Shown: positions 33,467 through 45,004, counted from the first letter of the stretch. The stretch: 64,000 nucleotides of DNA from Sedimentibacter hydroxybenzoicus DSM 7310 (GCF_013403245.1 NZ_JACBNQ010000014.1:27772-91771); one strand, 5' to 3'. Program-made: numbers and translations. Notes: generated by a model from the letters alone, not told the origin.

Positions 33467-34720
33467 CTAGATTCTTCCTATGTCTTTCCTATACTGCATC
33501 CCTTCAAATTCAATTCTTTCGATATTTTTATACACTTTTTCTCTTGCTTTTTCTATGGTTTCATCAATTGCCGTAACCGCTAAAACCCTTCCTCCGTCGG
33601 TTAAAATTTTTCCGTTTGCAGCTTTAGTTCTTCCGTGGAAGACTGTTATATCTTCATCTAATCTATCAAATCCTGTTATTTCTTTGCCTGTCTCATATTT
33701 TTCAGGATATCCTCCCGAAGCAAGAACAACAGTTACACATTTTTCATCAGTCCACTGTAAATCTTCTTCTCTTAATCCACCATCAATGCATTTGAGCATT
33801 ATTTCTGCCAAGTCAGATTTTAACCGTGGAAGTATTACCTCCGTTTCAGGATCTCCAAAACGTGTATTGTACTCCAAAACCTTAGCTTTTCCATCCTTAA
33901 TCATAAGCCCTATAAACAAGACTCCCTTAAAATCAATATTTTCGTTTTTGAAGCCCTTTAAAGTAGTTTCAAGGATATTATCCTTTATGTAGCTTTTTAA
34001 TTCGTCAGTATAAACAGGATTTGGTGAAAAACAGCCCATTCCTCCGGTATTAAGACCTTTGTCTCCGTCTGAAGCTTTTTTATAATCCTTTGCGCTTTCC
34101 ATTGGTATCAATGAACTTCCATCAGCAAAGCACAAAAGGGAGCTTTCGATACCATCGAGAAATTCTTCAATAACGACCGTGTTTCCCGCTTCACCGAATT
34201 TCTTTTCAGTCATTATGTCATCTATGGCATTTCTAGCTTCCTCTATAGTCTCGCATATTAAAACACCCTTACCTGCTGCAAGTCCGTCTGCTTTTACAAC
34301 CACAGGAACATTAAACTTGTTAAGATTTTCTTTTGCATCATAGGCGCTTGTGTGAACCTCATATTTAGCTGTGGGAATGTTGTATTTTTTCATAAATTCC
34401 TTGGAATATGATTTACTTCCCTCTAACCGTGCTCCTCTTTTGTCAGGGCCAAAAACCTTGATTCCTTTTTCTTTAAGCATGTCCGTAAGCCCTAATACCA
34501 ACGGAAGTTCAGGTCCTATAACGACTAAATCAATTTCATTGCTTACCGAGAATTCTGTAATTTTATCTAAATCATCCACCTTTATATCTATACGTCTCAC
34601 TGCTTGGGAAATACCTCCATTGCCGGGAGCGCAATATATTTCTTTAACTGATTTGCTTTGTTTAAGCTTGTGGCAGATTGCATGCTCTCTTGCACCGTTT
34701 CCTATAACTAATACCTTCAT
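33467..34720 (-). CDS. purD: Phosphoribosylamine-glycine ligase PurD
   Basis: A 417-residue ATP-grasp enzyme that joins glycine to phosphoribosylamine, step two of purine synthesis. It opens with VLVIGNGAREHAI, has the GPEL motif near 75, the ATP-grasp stretch PVVVKADGLAAGKGVLI near 140 and RFGDPETEVILPRL near 285, and ends with YRKDIG. Last gene of the purine operon; no clear terminator with a U-run follows in the 100 bases downstream. Confidence 0.96.
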   Translation of the reverse strand: MKVLVIGNGAREHAICHKLKQSKSVKEIYCAPGNGGISQAVRRIDIKVDDLDKITEFSVSNEIDLVVIGPELPLVLGLTDMLKEKGIKVFGPDKRGARLEGSKSYSKEFMKKYNIPTAKYEVHTSAYDAKENLNKFNVPVVVKADGLAAGKGVLICETIEEARNAIDDIMTEKKFGEAGNTVVIEEFLDGIESSLLCFADGSSLIPMESAKDYKKASDGDKGLNTGGMGCFSPNPVYTDELKSYIKDNILETTLKGFKNENIDFKGVLFIGLMIKDGKAKVLEYNTRFGDPETEVILPRLKSDLAEIMLKCIDGGLREEDLQWTDEKCVTVVLASGGYPEKYETGKEITGFDRLDEDITVFHGRTKAANGKILTDGGRVLAVTAIDETIEKAREKVYKNIERIEFEGMQYRKDIGRI

Positions 34721-34730
34721 AATTCACCCC

Positions 34731-36293
34731 TCAGTGTTTAAAATGTCTCATGTCCGTAAATAACATTGACATATTATTTTTGTTGCACACTTCAATTGAC
34801 AAATTGTCCTTAAGAGATCCACCCGGCTGTATTACGGCAGTTATTCCTGCCTTGGCAGCTTCCTCCGCACAGTCCGAGAACGGGAAAAATGCATCCGATG
34901 CCATGCTTGCGCCCTTTAAGCTGTCAGCACCCAAGAATTCAATTGCATGTTCAATTGCCTGCTTGCACGCCCAGATGCGATTTACCTGTCCCGGTGCTAT
35001 ACCTATGCTCTGTCCGTTTTTGACAATTACTATGGCATTTGATTTTGTATGCTTCACAATTTTCCAAGCCATGAACAAGTCCTTTTTTTCTTGTTCTGTA
35101 GGCTCCTTTGACGTTACCGTCTTAATTTCGGACTCCACAAATAGATCAGGGAAAAGCTTGGAATCAATCGTCTGAACGAGAATTCCTCCCGCGACCTTTT
35201 TAATATCATAGGAATTTTCGTCCGGTTTTTCCGTAATATTCTCTATAAGCAAAAGTCGTATATTTTTCTTAGATTTAAGTATTTTTAATGCATTTTCCGA
35301 AAATGAAGGCGCTGCAACTATTTCTACAAAAATTTTATTAATTTCCTCTGCCGTTCTTTCATCAATTTCACGATTAAACAATACTATACCGCCAAATATT
35401 GATGTGGAGTCAGCACTGTATGCCTTTATATATGCATCATATATGTTGTCTGCTGTTCCCACACCACAAGGATTTGCATGCTTGCAAACTACTGCCGCCG
35501 GTTCTTCAAATTCCTTTAATAGTTCAAGTGCACCGTTCGTATCGTTGATATTATTAAACGACAACTCTTTACCGTGAAGCTTTACCGCAGATGTAAGCAT
35601 ACCCTTGCTGTTCGAAATTTCTTTATAAAACGCCGCTTTTTGATGAGGATTCTCTCCATAACGCATATCCTGCAGTTTTTCGTACGTTAAAGTAATTGTT
35701 TGTGCAAAGCTTGAATCATTTCTTTCTTTTTTCATATATGCTGCAATTAGCGCATCATACTGCGCCGTATGCTCAAAAACCTTTGAGCATAAATAAAATT
35801 TAGTATCGAGAGATACTTCATTGTTTTCTTCTAATTCCTTTATTATTAATTCATAATCATCAGGGTCCACAGCTACAGCAACGTCGTGATAATTTTTTGC
35901 TGCCGAGCGAAGCATTGTGGGTCCGCCTATATCTATGTTCTCTATAGTTTCCTGTCTGTCGGCATTTCTTAATACGGTTTGCTTAAAAGGATATAAGTTT
36001 ACGATGACTAAATCTATTGTATCTATATTTAGCTGCGAAAGCTGCTTCATATGCTCATCATTTGAACGAATTGCCAATATACCCGCATGTATATTAGGAT
36101 GAAGGGTTTTAACTCTTCCGTCTAAGCATTCGGGAAAGCCGGTTACCTCTGAAATTCCTTTTATATTTATGCCTGCGTTTTTCAAAACGTTGTATGTGCC
36201 GCCCGTAGAAATAATTTCAATACCTAAGCTGCTGAGTCTTTGTGCAAATTCAACAATTCCTGTTTTATCTGATACACTTATTAATGCCCTCAT
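34731..36293 (-). CDS. purH: Bifunctional AICAR transformylase/IMP cyclohydrolase PurH
   Basis: A 520-residue enzyme catalysing the last two steps to IMP. The N-terminal cyclohydrolase domain starts [16 protein letters not shown] and holds the family [15 protein letters not shown] near 60; the transformylase domain includes [12 protein letters not shown] near 270 and [11 protein letters not shown] near 465. It is 10 bases ahead of purD. Confidence 0.97.
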   Translation of the reverse strand: MRALISVSDKTGIVEFAQRLSSLGIEIISTGGTYNVLKNAGINIKGISEVTGFPECLDGRVKTLHPNIHAGILAIRSNDEHMKQLSQLNIDTIDLVIVNLYPFKQTVLRNADRQETIENIDIGGPTMLRSAAKNYHDVAVAVDPDDYELIIKELEENNEVSLDTKFYLCSKVFEHTAQYDALIAAYMKKERNDSSFAQTITLTYEKLQDMRYGENPHQKAAFYKEISNSKGMLTSAVKLHGKELSFNNINDTNGALELLKEFEEPAAVVCKHANPCGVGTADNIYDAYIKAYSADSTSIFGGIVLFNREIDERTAEEINKIFVEIVAAPSFSENALKILKSKKNIRLLLIENITEKPDENSYDIKKVAGGILVQTIDSKLFPDLFVESEIKTVTSKEPTEQEKKDLFMAWKIVKHTKSNAIVIVKNGQSIGIAPGQVNRIWACKQAIEHAIEFLGADSLKGASMASDAFFPFSDCAEEAAKAGITAVIQPGGSLKDNLSIEVCNKNNMSMLFTDMRHFKH

Positions 36294-36302
36294 TTTTTCT
36301 CC

Positions 36303-36926
36303 TTATCTTATTACTACTCTTCTTCCCTCCACGCGCAATCTGTCTTCGCAATACATTTTAACTGCAAGAGGAAGCAAGCGGTGTTCTGATAAAAGCACCT
36401 TTTTTTGAAGCGTTTCTGCAGTATCACTATCCGACACACTTACTGCTTCCTGAAAAATTATCGGTCCTGTATCTGCTCCTTCATCTACAAAATGAACGGT
36501 AGCACCGCTTATTTTTACGCCGTAATCTATGGCTGCCTGATGTACTTTTATGCCGTAATATCCTTTACCGCAAAATGAAGGAATCAGCGAAGGGTGGATA
36601 TTTATTATATTATTTTTAAATTCTGCGATAAATTTGCCTGACAGTATTTTTATATATCCCGCCAATACAACTAAATCAATATCACGGCTTTTAAGCTCTG
36701 TTATAATTGCTTCATTAAAAAGCTCGAAGCTATTATATTTCTTTTCATCTACAAAGACTGCATCTATGTTGTTGAGTTTTGACCTTTCTAATCCGTAAGC
36801 ATTATCTTTGTTGGAAACAACTACAGCTATTTCACCGTTTATATTTTCTTTTCTTATTTCATCAATCAATGACTGCAAATTAGTGCCCGAGCCGGAAATC
36901 AATACACCTATTTTTTTTACCGGCAT
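36303..36926 (-). CDS. purN: Phosphoribosylglycinamide formyltransferase PurN
   Basis: A 207-residue 10-formyl-tetrahydrofolate-dependent enzyme that formylates GAR. It has [17 protein letters not shown] at the N-terminus and the catalytic stretch [17 protein letters not shown] near 108-124 with [13 protein letters not shown] near 135, containing the essential Asn, His and Asp. It overlaps the end of purM by 10 bases. Confidence 0.96.
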   Translation of the reverse strand: MPVKKIGVLISGSGTNLQSLIDEIRKENINGEIAVVVSNKDNAYGLERSKLNNIDAVFVDEKKYNSFELFNEAIITELKSRDIDLVVLAGYIKILSGKFIAEFKNNIINIHPSLIPSFCGKGYYGIKVHQAAIDYGVKISGATVHFVDEGADTGPIIFQEAVSVSDSDTAETLQKKVLLSEHRLLPLAVKMYCEDRLRVEGRRVVIR

Positions 36927-37954
36927 ATTTTCAGTCCGCCTTCCCTTTTAACAGTCTTACCCATCATTACCGGTTTTTCACCCACGGATTTTAAATAAGC
37001 GATAATATCTGTTGCCTTATCCTTATCTACAGCTAAAACCATTCCTATACCCATGTTAAATGTTGAATACATTTCATCTGTATCTATATTTCCTTCCTTT
37101 TGTATAAGCTCAAATATGGGTAATACATTAATGCTTTCAGTATATATATCTGCCGTAATGCCTTCAGGGAACATTCGCGGTATATTTTCGTAAAAACCTC
37201 CGCCCGTTATGTTGGACATACCTTTTATTTCAAATTTACTTATTAAATCTAAAATGAGCTTTGGATAAATTTTTGTGGGAACCATCAGGCTTTCACCTAA
37301 TGTACAGCCTAATTCATCAATATATGCATCCACATCATAATTATTGCGGTCAAAAAACACCTTTCGCACCAATGAATAACCATTGCTGTGAATGCCGCTT
37401 GAAGGAATTCCTATCAAAATGTCTCCTTCAACTATTTTAGAACCGTCTATTATTTTCTTTTTATCGACTATACCCACACAAAAACCTGCAATGTCATATT
37501 CTCCTTCACTGTAAAGACCTGGCATTTCCGCAGTTTCTCCTCCGATTAATGCCGCTCCGGCTTTAATACATCCACTTGCTACACCCTTTACTATATCGGC
37601 TGTCTTTTCCGGCAATAGTTTCCCGGTCGCTATATAATCCAGAAAAAACAGCGGCTTAGCTCCCTGACAGATTACATCGTTGACACACATTGCCACCGCA
37701 TCCTCACCGATGGTATCATGCTTATCAGTTTTAAACGCAATCATAAGCTTCGTTCCCACACCGTCTGTACCGGAAACAAGGACAGGCTCCTCATAAGCAT
37801 CTTTATCTATTGCGAACATTCCTCCAAAGCCGCCTATATCGGAAACTACGCCATCCGTATACGTTTTTTTAACGTGATCTTTTATTAATCTGACTGTTTT
37901 ATATCCGGCATGAATATCTACTCCGGAATCCTTGTAGGTTAATTTCTCAGACAT
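36917..37954 (-). CDS. purM: Phosphoribosylformylglycinamidine cyclo-ligase PurM
   Basis: A 345-residue AIR synthetase that closes the imidazole ring. Recognisable parts are the N-terminal [24 protein letters not shown] near 62, [12 protein letters not shown] near 90 and [17 protein letters not shown] near 185. Start follows purF by 12 bases with GGGGAG upstream. Confidence 0.97.
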   Translation of the reverse strand: MSEKLTYKDSGVDIHAGYKTVRLIKDHVKKTYTDGVVSDIGGFGGMFAIDKDAYEEPVLVSGTDGVGTKLMIAFKTDKHDTIGEDAVAMCVNDVICQGAKPLFFLDYIATGKLLPEKTADIVKGVASGCIKAGAALIGGETAEMPGLYSEGEYDIAGFCVGIVDKKKIIDGSKIVEGDILIGIPSSGIHSNGYSLVRKVFFDRNNYDVDAYIDELGCTLGESLMVPTKIYPKLILDLISKFEIKGMSNITGGGFYENIPRMFPEGITADIYTESINVLPIFELIQKEGNIDTDEMYSTFNMGIGMVLAVDKDKATDIIAYLKSVGEKPVMMGKTVKREGGLKICR

Positions 37955-37966
37955 ATTATCTCCCCT

Positions 37967-39361
37967 TTACATGTTTTTGTTGGGTACTTCCATAGGATAA
38001 TCACCGTTTAAGCAGGCAAGACAGTAGCTGTTATCGGATGATGTGGATTTAACCAGACCCTCTATACTTAAATAATGAATACTGTCGGCATTTATAAATT
38101 CTTTAATTTCTTCAATTGTTTTGTTTGCCCCAATAAGCTTATTTCTGTCCGGAGTATTGATACCGAAAAAACAGGAATGTGTTACAGGAGGTGAAGCAAT
38201 CCTTACATGCACCTCTCTTGCTCCCGCTTCTTTGACCATACTTACTATCTGCTTTGTCGTTGTACCCCTGACTATACTGTCATCTATTAAAACCACTGTT
38301 TTATCCTTTACAATTTCCTTCAGAACACTCAGCTTAGTTTTAACACCCTGTTCTCTAAGTACCTGATTTGGCTCAATGAAGGTTCTTTTTGCGTATCTGT
38401 TTTTTATAAGACCCAATCCAAATGGTATTTTTAATTCTTCTGCATATCCTATGGCTGCGGGAGTTCCCGAATCCGGAACCGAAAATACAAGGTCTGCCTT
38501 TACAGGCGCTTCCTGTGCCAAAATTCTTCCCGAATTATACCTGGTTTCATATACGTTAACTCCGTCTAAGTTGCTGTCCGGCCTTGCAAAATAAATATGC
38601 TCAAATATACAAAGCTTTTTCTGAGCATATCTGTCGCTTTTAATACTCTTAACCCCTTCGCCGTTAATTACAACAATTTCCCCCGGCTCTATATCTCTTA
38701 TAAATTCACCGCCCATGGCACTTATTGCACAGCTTTCCGAAGCAAGAAGATATCCGTCGTCCCTTTTACCTAAGCAAAGAGGCCTTAATCCGAAATAGTC
38801 CCTTACCCCTATCAATTCTTTTTCAGTCATAAACACAAATGCATAGGCACCTTTGATTATTTCGGTGATATTTTTAATTGAACTTACTATATCTCCCTTG
38901 TTATACCTTGCAAGCATATTCGCGACAACCTCAGAATCGGTTGATGTCTGAAATATTACACCGCTGTCTTCAAGTATGTTTCTCAAGGAACCGGCATTTA
39001 CCAGGTTGCCGTTATGGGCCAAGCCGATGGAACCCTCCTTATAGCGTACAACCAGAGGTTGTGCATTTTGCTTTTCACTTTCGCCTGTCGTTGAATATCT
39101 TACGTGTCCTATGGCAATATCTCCCTTGTACCTGTCAACCACTTCAGGCGTTAAAACATCGGCTACCAAGCCCATGTCCTTATGGAATTCTATTTTTTTA
39201 CCGGTATTAATTGCAATTCCCGCACTTTCCTGACCTCTGTGCTGAAGAGCAAACAGCCCGAAGTAAATTAATTGAGACGCAATATCCGGTCTACTTGTAT
39301 ATAATCCAACAACTCCGCATTCCTCATGAAGCTTATCGTCATCCAAAATTTCGTAGTACAT
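37967..39361 (-). CDS. purF: Amidophosphoribosyltransferase PurF
   Basis: A 464-residue committed enzyme converting PRPP and glutamine to phosphoribosylamine. A 14-residue propeptide precedes the catalytic Cys15 (EE-CGVVGLY). The PRPP motif is VVLIDDSIVRGTTT near 350. Cysteines in THSCFFGIN and SYCLACLNGDYP match the [4Fe-4S]-containing Bacillus type, whose cluster makes it oxygen-sensitive. Regulation by nucleotides is known for the family. Confidence 0.97.
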   Translation of the reverse strand: MYYEILDDDKLHEECGVVGLYTSRPDIASQLIYFGLFALQHRGQESAGIAINTGKKIEFHKDMGLVADVLTPEVVDRYKGDIAIGHVRYSTTGESEKQNAQPLVVRYKEGSIGLAHNGNLVNAGSLRNILEDSGVIFQTSTDSEVVANMLARYNKGDIVSSIKNITEIIKGAYAFVFMTEKELIGVRDYFGLRPLCLGKRDDGYLLASESCAISAMGGEFIRDIEPGEIVVINGEGVKSIKSDRYAQKKLCIFEHIYFARPDSNLDGVNVYETRYNSGRILAQEAPVKADLVFSVPDSGTPAAIGYAEELKIPFGLGLIKNRYAKRTFIEPNQVLREQGVKTKLSVLKEIVKDKTVVLIDDSIVRGTTTKQIVSMVKEAGAREVHVRIASPPVTHSCFFGINTPDRNKLIGANKTIEEIKEFINADSIHYLSIEGLVKSTSSDNSYCLACLNGDYPMEVPNKNM

Positions 39362-39390
39362 AATCTCTCCTTGTATAATGCTGCTTTTGA

Positions 39391-40098
39391 TTATTTGCTG
39401 TTTATTCTTGCCAAAACTTCCTGATAAACCTCTTCAACATCTCCTAAATCTCTTCTGAATCTGTCCTTGTCCAGTTTTTTGTTTGTTTCAGCATCCCACA
39501 ATCTGCAAGTATCAGGAGAAATTTCATCAGCCAAAATTACCTTACCGTCATAAATACCGAATTCAAGTTTAAAATCAATCAGCTTTATGTTTATTCCAAG
39601 GAAGAATTCTTTTAATATTTCATTCACCTTTAATGCGTATTCTTTAACTATGCTGAGCTCTTCATCTGTAGCAAAGCCCATAGCCTTTATATGGTAATCA
39701 TTAATCATGGGGTCTCCTAATTCATCATTTTTATATGAGAACTCCAATACGGTTTCCTTCATAATTACGCCTTCTTCAATACCTAATCTCTGGGACAGAG
39801 ATCCCGCGGCAACATTTCTTACTATAACCTCGAGCGGTAAAATTTTAACTGCTTTTACCAATGATTCATTGTCGCTTAAAAGCTCAATCTGATGTGTAGG
39901 TATACCGTTCTCCCCCAATAAGGAAAACAAAGCAGCCGACATTTTATTATTTACAACACCCTTGCCTACAATAGTACCTTTTTTTTCTCCGTTAAAAGCT
40001 GTAGCATCATCCTTGTATTCCACTATATATTTTTTCTCGTCATCTGTTCTGTAAACTTTCTTTGCCTTTCCTTCATAAAGCATCTCTAATTTTTTCAT
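39391..40098 (-). CDS. purC: SAICAR synthase PurC
   Basis: A 235-residue enzyme that joins aspartate to CAIR. It shows the [12 protein letters not shown] opening, [18 protein letters not shown] near 70-88, and the [12 protein letters not shown] stretch near 190. purK is absent from the operon, so CAIR must form by PurE alone under high CO2 or via a gene elsewhere; purB is also not in the window. Confidence 0.97.
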   Translation of the reverse strand: MKKLEMLYEGKAKKVYRTDDEKKYIVEYKDDATAFNGEKKGTIVGKGVVNNKMSAALFSLLGENGIPTHQIELLSDNESLVKAVKILPLEVIVRNVAAGSLSQRLGIEEGVIMKETVLEFSYKNDELGDPMINDYHIKAMGFATDEELSIVKEYALKVNEILKEFFLGINIKLIDFKLEFGIYDGKVILADEISPDTCRLWDAETNKKLDKDRFRRDLGDVEEVYQEVLARINSK

Positions 40099-40118
40099 CT
40101 TAATCCTCCGTTGAATTT

Positions 40119-40607
40119 TTATTTTAATTTTTCTTGTAATTTTTTATCTTTTTCCATAACCTTTTCTGCCATTTGTTTTTTGTATGCATTAAACCTGATT
40201 CTTAATTCATCATATTTAACGGACAATATTTGTACTGCCAGCAGAGCTGCATTTTCGGCGCCGTTTATTGCCACTGTTGCAACCGGTACTCCAGGTGGCA
40301 TCTGAACTATGGCAAGCAGTGCATCCATGCCTTCCAGATCCGATGATTTTATCGGAACGCCTATTACGGGAAGAGAGGTACAGCCTGCCAATACTCCGGG
40401 CAGATGAGCTGCCTTTCCTGCCGCAGCAATTATTACCTCGTATCCGTTCACATCTGCATTTTTAGCAAAGTTTATTGCTTCATCGGGAGTTCTGTGGGCA
40501 GAAATTACCCTCACTTCCGTTTCAACTCCAAATTCCTTTAAAATTTTGTAACCCTTTTCTACTACCGGGAAATCCGAATCACTTCCCATGATTATTGCTA
40601 CCTTCAT
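40119..40607 (-). CDS. purE: N5-carboxyaminoimidazole ribonucleotide mutase PurE
   Basis: A 162-residue enzyme making CAIR. It opens [12 protein letters not shown] and holds VISAHRTPD near 40 and [27 protein letters not shown] near 95-120. The start at 40607 is chosen for AGGAGG upstream; the 14 codons ahead of it run into the purL stop region without a start signal. Confidence 0.96.
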   Translation of the reverse strand: MKVAIIMGSDSDFPVVEKGYKILKEFGVETEVRVISAHRTPDEAINFAKNADVNGYEVIIAAAGKAAHLPGVLAGCTSLPVIGVPIKSSDLEGMDALLAIVQMPPGVPVATVAINGAENAALLAVQILSVKYDELRIRFNAYKKQMAEKVMEKDKKLQEKLK

Positions 40608-40620
40608 GATTCCTCCTTGC

Positions 40621-43600
40621 CTATTTGAAATATTGTACTCCCGATTCAAAGATTAATTGATTTTTTTCACCGGGTATATTTTTATATAAATTGTTGTCAA
40701 TTCTTTCCGAGTGAGCCATTTTACCCAATACCCTGCCGTCCGGACTTGTTATGCCCTCGACTGCTTCTATTGAGCCGTTAGGATTATATAGACCGTCATA
40801 GGTCGGCTCATTATTTAAATCTACGTATTGAGTCGCTATCTGACCGCCTGCTTTCAGCCTGCTGATCCATTCTTCACTTGCGGCGAATTTCCCTTCCCCG
40901 TGAGATACCGGCAGATAATGAACATCTCCGGCACTGCACTTATTTAACCAAGGTGATGTGTTATTGACCACCTTAGTTCTGACGAAACCTGATACGTGCC
41001 TTCCTATTTTATTATAGGTAAGAGTCGGATAATCCTCTTTTATTTCCACTATTTCTCCGAAAGGAACGAGCCCAAGCTTTATCAGCGCCTGAAAACCGTT
41101 ACATATGCCTATTATTAAGCCGTCTCTGTTATTTAACAAATCCATTACTGCTTCCTCTAAAAACTCGTTTCTGAAAACCGAAGCGATGAATTTACCGGAG
41201 CCTTCCGGCTCATCTCCCGCACTGAAGCCGCCTGGAAATGCAATAATTTGTGATTTTTTTATACGCTTATTCATCTCTTTAATAGATTCCGAAACATTTA
41301 AAGAGCTTAAGTTGTTAAAAATAAAGACGTCTGTTTCAGCTCCCGCCCTTTTGAAAGCCCTCTGGGTGTCGTATTCACAGTTTGTACCCGGAAACACAGG
41401 TATAAAAACCCTTGGCTTTGCTATATTGACATTAGCTTTTTTTCTGCTGACTCCGGAAATGCTGCCGCTGTTTATTTTTCCTTCCGCATCTTTTTTAACC
41501 GGATAAATATTTTCAAATGTCTTCATCCAATTGTTTTTAACTTCATTTAATGAGATACTGAATCCTTCACTTAAAGAAATTTCTTTATCAGAAGATGTAA
41601 CTCCTATTTCTGTTCCTATAATGACTTCATCAGCTTCTAAAATAATATCTCCGTAGCTTGATGAGAACCATTCCTTTTTATCCATAATCATATCGTAGCT
41701 TGCCTTAAAGCCAATCTGATTTCCAAGGGTCATTTTACTTATGGCCGCAGCCACTCCGCCATATCCAACCGTATGTGCACTTAACACCTTTTTGTCCGAT
41801 ATCGCATCATGCAGTATCCCGTATTTATTTTTAATATCTTCAAAGTCAGGTATTAAATTATCGTCCTTCTTTATACTTACCAGCAAAACCTTGCTGCCTG
41901 CTTTTTTAAATTCGGGAGATATAATATTATTTACATCTGCTGCTGATACAGCAAAGCTTATCAGTGTAGGAGGTACATTCATGTCCTTAAAGGTTCCCGA
42001 CATACTGTCCTTTCCGCCTATGGCGGGTACATTCAATTCATGCTGCACCTTGTAGGCACCTAATAATGCGCTTAGTACTTTTCCCCATTTTTCAGGCTCC
42101 TTATTCAATTTTTCAAAGTACTCCTGAAATGTTAACCTTATATTTCTGTAGTCCGCACCCATAGCCACAGCCTTTGCAACAGAATGAATCACCGCATACA
42201 TTGCTCCGTGATATTGATTCAATTCAGATAAAAAAGGATCGAAGCCATATGTCATAATTGAGCACGTATTGGTATCTTTGTTAAGAACAGGTATCTTAGC
42301 AATCATTCCTTCCGCAGGTGTAAGCTGAGTAAATCCGCCGAAGGGCATCAGTACACTTCCCGCTCCGACAGTCGAATCAAATCTTTCAACCATTCCTTTT
42401 TGGCTTGCAACGTTTAAATCTCTTAAATTTTCAAGCCACGCTTCCTTTAAATCATTGTTACAAAATGACCTTTTGGCTTCTTTTTTTGCCGGCTCCTTTA
42501 TAAATGCGATTACCCCTTGCTTAACGCCGTTTGTATCCAGGAAATTTCTGTCTATATCTAATATTAATTTACCTCTCCAGGTCATCTTTAATCTTCTGTC
42601 ATCAGTGACCTCAGCTACTATAGTTGCTTCTAAATTCTCTTCATGTGCATATTTGATGAATTTTTGTGCATCTCCCTTGGAAACAACTACTGCCATTCTT
42701 TCCTGAGATTCTGATATGGCAAGCTCCGTGCCGTCCAGACCGTCATATTTTTTAGGTACTGCATCAAGATTTATATTTAAACCGTCAGCTAATTCTCCAA
42801 TTGCGACAGAAACACCCCCTGCCCCAAAATCATTGCATTTTTTGATCACTAAGCTGACCTTTTCATTTCTGAATAATCTTTGGATTTTTCTTTCTGTTGG
42901 AGCATTACCTTTTTGAACCTCAGAGCCGCATTTAATTATTGATTTTTCATCATGTTCCTTAGATGAACCCGTAGCACCTCCAAGTCCGTCTCTTCCCGTT
43001 CTTCCTCCGAGGAGTATGACAACATCTCCTTTAACAGGTGCTTCTCTTCTTACATTTTCTTTTTTTGCAGCAGCTATAACCGCACCCACTTCCATTCTTT
43101 TTGCAACGTATCCGGGATGATAAATTTCATTAACATATCCGGTGGCGAGACCTATCTGGTTTCCGTAGGAGCTGTATCCCGCAGCCGCCTCAGTGGAAAT
43201 TTTTCTCTGAGGAAGCTTACCCGGTATTGTATCTTCGATTTTTTGACGAGGGTCTCCGCTTCCTGTAATGCGCATAGCCTGATACACGTATGACCGACCT
43301 GAAAGAGGATCTCTTATGGCTCCGCCTATGCAGGTTGCTGCTCCGCCGAAGGGTTCGATTTCTGTAGGATGGTTGTGGGTTTCATTTTTAAACATCAGCA
43401 GCCACTCTTCATTTTCACATTCGACATCAACATTGATTGTTATACTGCATGCATTTATTTCATCAGAAATTTCCAAATCATTTAAATACCCTGATTTTCT
43501 TAATTCCTTTGCATTGATTGTAGCCAAATCCATTAATGATATATCTCTTTGTTTATTTTCATAAACGTATTTTCTTGAATTGAAATACTGATTAAGTGTT

Positions 43601-44352
43601 TTTTGTATTTCCTTATTGATTTTTCCGTTTTCAAATTCTATTTTTTCAATTTGGGTGTTAAAAGTAGTGTGTCTGCAATGATCCGACCAATATGTATCAA
43701 TGACTTTCATTTCTGTTATGGTAGGATTTCTTTTTTCAGTATCTTTAAAATATTCCTGACAAAATAATAAATCCTCAAAGCTCATAGCAAGACCCATGCT
43801 TATGCGGAGCTCTTCTACTTCCTTTTCAGATTTATCTGTAAAATTACTTATATATTCAACATCCGAAGCTTCGGCATACTCCTCATAAAATGCAGCATAG
43901 CCGTCCAAGTCCGTTTCTCTTGAATCCACGGGATTGATGAAATATTTTTTTATCTTCGTTATATCTTCTTTTGTCAATTCACCTTCAAGAATTATTATCT
44001 TTGCATATTTAACCTTAACCTCTTCTTTGTCGGTAATTATCCGGATGCATTGAGATGCGGAATCAGCCCTTTGGTCATACTGTCCCGGCAAAAATTCCAC
44101 AGCAAACACATTATCGGATTCTCCAATATCCTCAAAATATACATTGTCCTGATTGGGTTCGGAAAAAACTGTGGCAACCGCCCTGCTAAAATCATGATTG
44201 CTTAAATTGGATACTAAGTATCTGTTTAATATACGAATATTTTTTAAATTATTCAATTGCAGGTTTTCCTTAAAATCGTTCAGCAGATTTATTGACTCTG
44301 TGTTAAATCCTGATTTTTTTTCCACAAATACTCTTTTAACATCAAAATTCAT
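40621..44352 (-). CDS. purL: Phosphoribosylformylglycinamidine synthase PurL (large single-chain form)
   Basis: A 1243-residue single-chain FGAM synthase: N-terminal PurS-like and linker regions, two AIRS-type halves (SDHCRHTTFNTQIE near 235 and GKDSMSGTFKDMN near 790), and a C-terminal glutaminase with nucleophile Cys in GICNGFQALIKLG and the histidine SHGEGKF. Most Firmicutes split this into PurS-PurL-PurQ, whereas many clostridia have this long form. First gene of the operon. Confidence 0.96.
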   Translation of the reverse strand: MNFDVKRVFVEKKSGFNTESINLLNDFKENLQLNNLKNIRILNRYLVSNLSNHDFSRAVATVFSEPNQDNVYFEDIGESDNVFAVEFLPGQYDQRADSASQCIRIITDKEEVKVKYAKIIILEGELTKEDITKIKKYFINPVDSRETDLDGYAAFYEEYAEASDVEYISNFTDKSEKEVEELRISMGLAMSFEDLLFCQEYFKDTEKRNPTITEMKVIDTYWSDHCRHTTFNTQIEKIEFENGKINKEIQKTLNQYFNSRKYVYENKQRDISLMDLATINAKELRKSGYLNDLEISDEINACSITINVDVECENEEWLLMFKNETHNHPTEIEPFGGAATCIGGAIRDPLSGRSYVYQAMRITGSGDPRQKIEDTIPGKLPQRKISTEAAAGYSSYGNQIGLATGYVNEIYHPGYVAKRMEVGAVIAAAKKENVRREAPVKGDVVILLGGRTGRDGLGGATGSSKEHDEKSIIKCGSEVQKGNAPTERKIQRLFRNEKVSLVIKKCNDFGAGGVSVAIGELADGLNINLDAVPKKYDGLDGTELAISESQERMAVVVSKGDAQKFIKYAHEENLEATIVAEVTDDRRLKMTWRGKLILDIDRNFLDTNGVKQGVIAFIKEPAKKEAKRSFCNNDLKEAWLENLRDLNVASQKGMVERFDSTVGAGSVLMPFGGFTQLTPAEGMIAKIPVLNKDTNTCSIMTYGFDPFLSELNQYHGAMYAVIHSVAKAVAMGADYRNIRLTFQEYFEKLNKEPEKWGKVLSALLGAYKVQHELNVPAIGGKDSMSGTFKDMNVPPTLISFAVSAADVNNIISPEFKKAGSKVLLVSIKKDDNLIPDFEDIKNKYGILHDAISDKKVLSAHTVGYGGVAAAISKMTLGNQIGFKASYDMIMDKKEWFSSSYGDIILEADEVIIGTEIGVTSSDKEISLSEGFSISLNEVKNNWMKTFENIYPVKKDAEGKINSGSISGVSRKKANVNIAKPRVFIPVFPGTNCEYDTQRAFKRAGAETDVFIFNNLSSLNVSESIKEMNKRIKKSQIIAFPGGFSAGDEPEGSGKFIASVFRNEFLEEAVMDLLNNRDGLIIGICNGFQALIKLGLVPFGEIVEIKEDYPTLTYNKIGRHVSGFVRTKVVNNTSPWLNKCSAGDVHYLPVSHGEGKFAASEEWISRLKAGGQIATQYVDLNNEPTYDGLYNPNGSIEAVEGITSPDGRVLGKMAHSERIDNNLYKNIPGEKNQLIFESGVQYFK

Positions 44353-44395
44353 ATCGACCTTCCTTTATCTTAATAGGTGCTTGTTCTTTAACTAA

Positions 44396-44424
44396 ATGAT
44401 AACAAATAAGAAATTGTATGTCAA
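44396..44424 (-). promoter_or_regulatory. Sigma-A promoter of the purine operon
   Basis: Minus strand TTGACA (44424-44419), 17 bases, TATCAT (44401-44396). The leader to purL would be only about 37 bases, too short for a purine riboswitch. Confidence 0.75.
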
Positions 44425-44467
44425 TGATTTTCAAGATAATTTTTAAATTAATTTTAATTTAATTTCG

Positions 44468-44517
44468 TTATTATACGAATAATAGGTTTATGCTATCGTT
44501 GTTTATTCGTATTATTG
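44468..44517. promoter_or_regulatory. Probable PurR operator (PurBox pair)
   Basis: ATACGAATA (44473-44481) and the inverted TATTCGTAT (44504-44512) have CGAA cores 30 bases apart, the spacing of paired Bacillus PurBoxes. They lie about 85-125 bases upstream of the purL start of transcription. A PurR gene is present at 61240-62061. Confidence 0.55.
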
Positions 44518-44638
44518 CCTACGAAATAAGCAAGGCATATATTCCGCTTTTTGATGGAAATTTCATTAAAAGATTTACATTGTGATTATATTAATTATTA
44601 GTTATAATATATTTATAGAAATTTATCGGAGTGTTGAT

Positions 44639-45004
44639 ATGATTAATTCAATTTTGATAAACTACAAATTAATAAATGAATTAAAAATTCACGAAAATCT
44701 CAAAGAAGATATTTTAAAGTGTGTTCAAATAATTGTGGCAGAGAGGATACCCATCAAAAAAATCGGCTTATTTGGTTCGTGTTCGAGAGGAGAAGCAAAT
44801 GCAACGTCGGATATTGATTTGGTGGTTATAACAAATCACCAAACAACAAGAGTAGAAAGAGGTTTAATTTTTGATGCAGTAAATTGCATAGACTTAAACA
44901 CAAAGTGCGATATTGTCTTTTATACCGATGAACAGTTGATAAGCTCGAGCCGTTGGTTTGAAAAAAGTATAAAAGAAAATGTAATATGGATAGGAGGTAT
45001 TTAA
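44639..45004 (+). CDS. MNT-type nucleotidyltransferase
   Basis: A 121-residue minimal nucleotidyltransferase with LFGSCSRGEANATSDIDLVV near 44-63, the GS...SDID metal-binding signature, and a third acidic site in KCDIVFYT. In MNT-HEPN modules this protein AMPylates or otherwise silences its HEPN partner. The start at 44639 is set by GGAG seven bases upstream. It adjoins the HEPN gene with no gap, which fixes the pair as one module. Confidence 0.85.
   Translation: MINSILINYKLINELKIHENLKEDILKCVQIIVAERIPIKKIGLFGSCSRGEANATSDIDLVVITNHQTTRVERGLIFDAVNCIDLNTKCDIVFYTDEQLISSSRWFEKSIKENVIWIGGI

Noticed and set aside
33420..33470. CCGGCAACC next to paired bases after purD, similar to part of a SAM-I riboswitch
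   Set aside because: The rest of the SAM-I core is absent and no gene starts in the right place; it lies in the end of the purine transcript.
44353..44420. Purine riboswitch in front of purL
   Set aside because: The promoter leaves a leader of about 37 bases, too short, and none of the conserved loop sequences are present.
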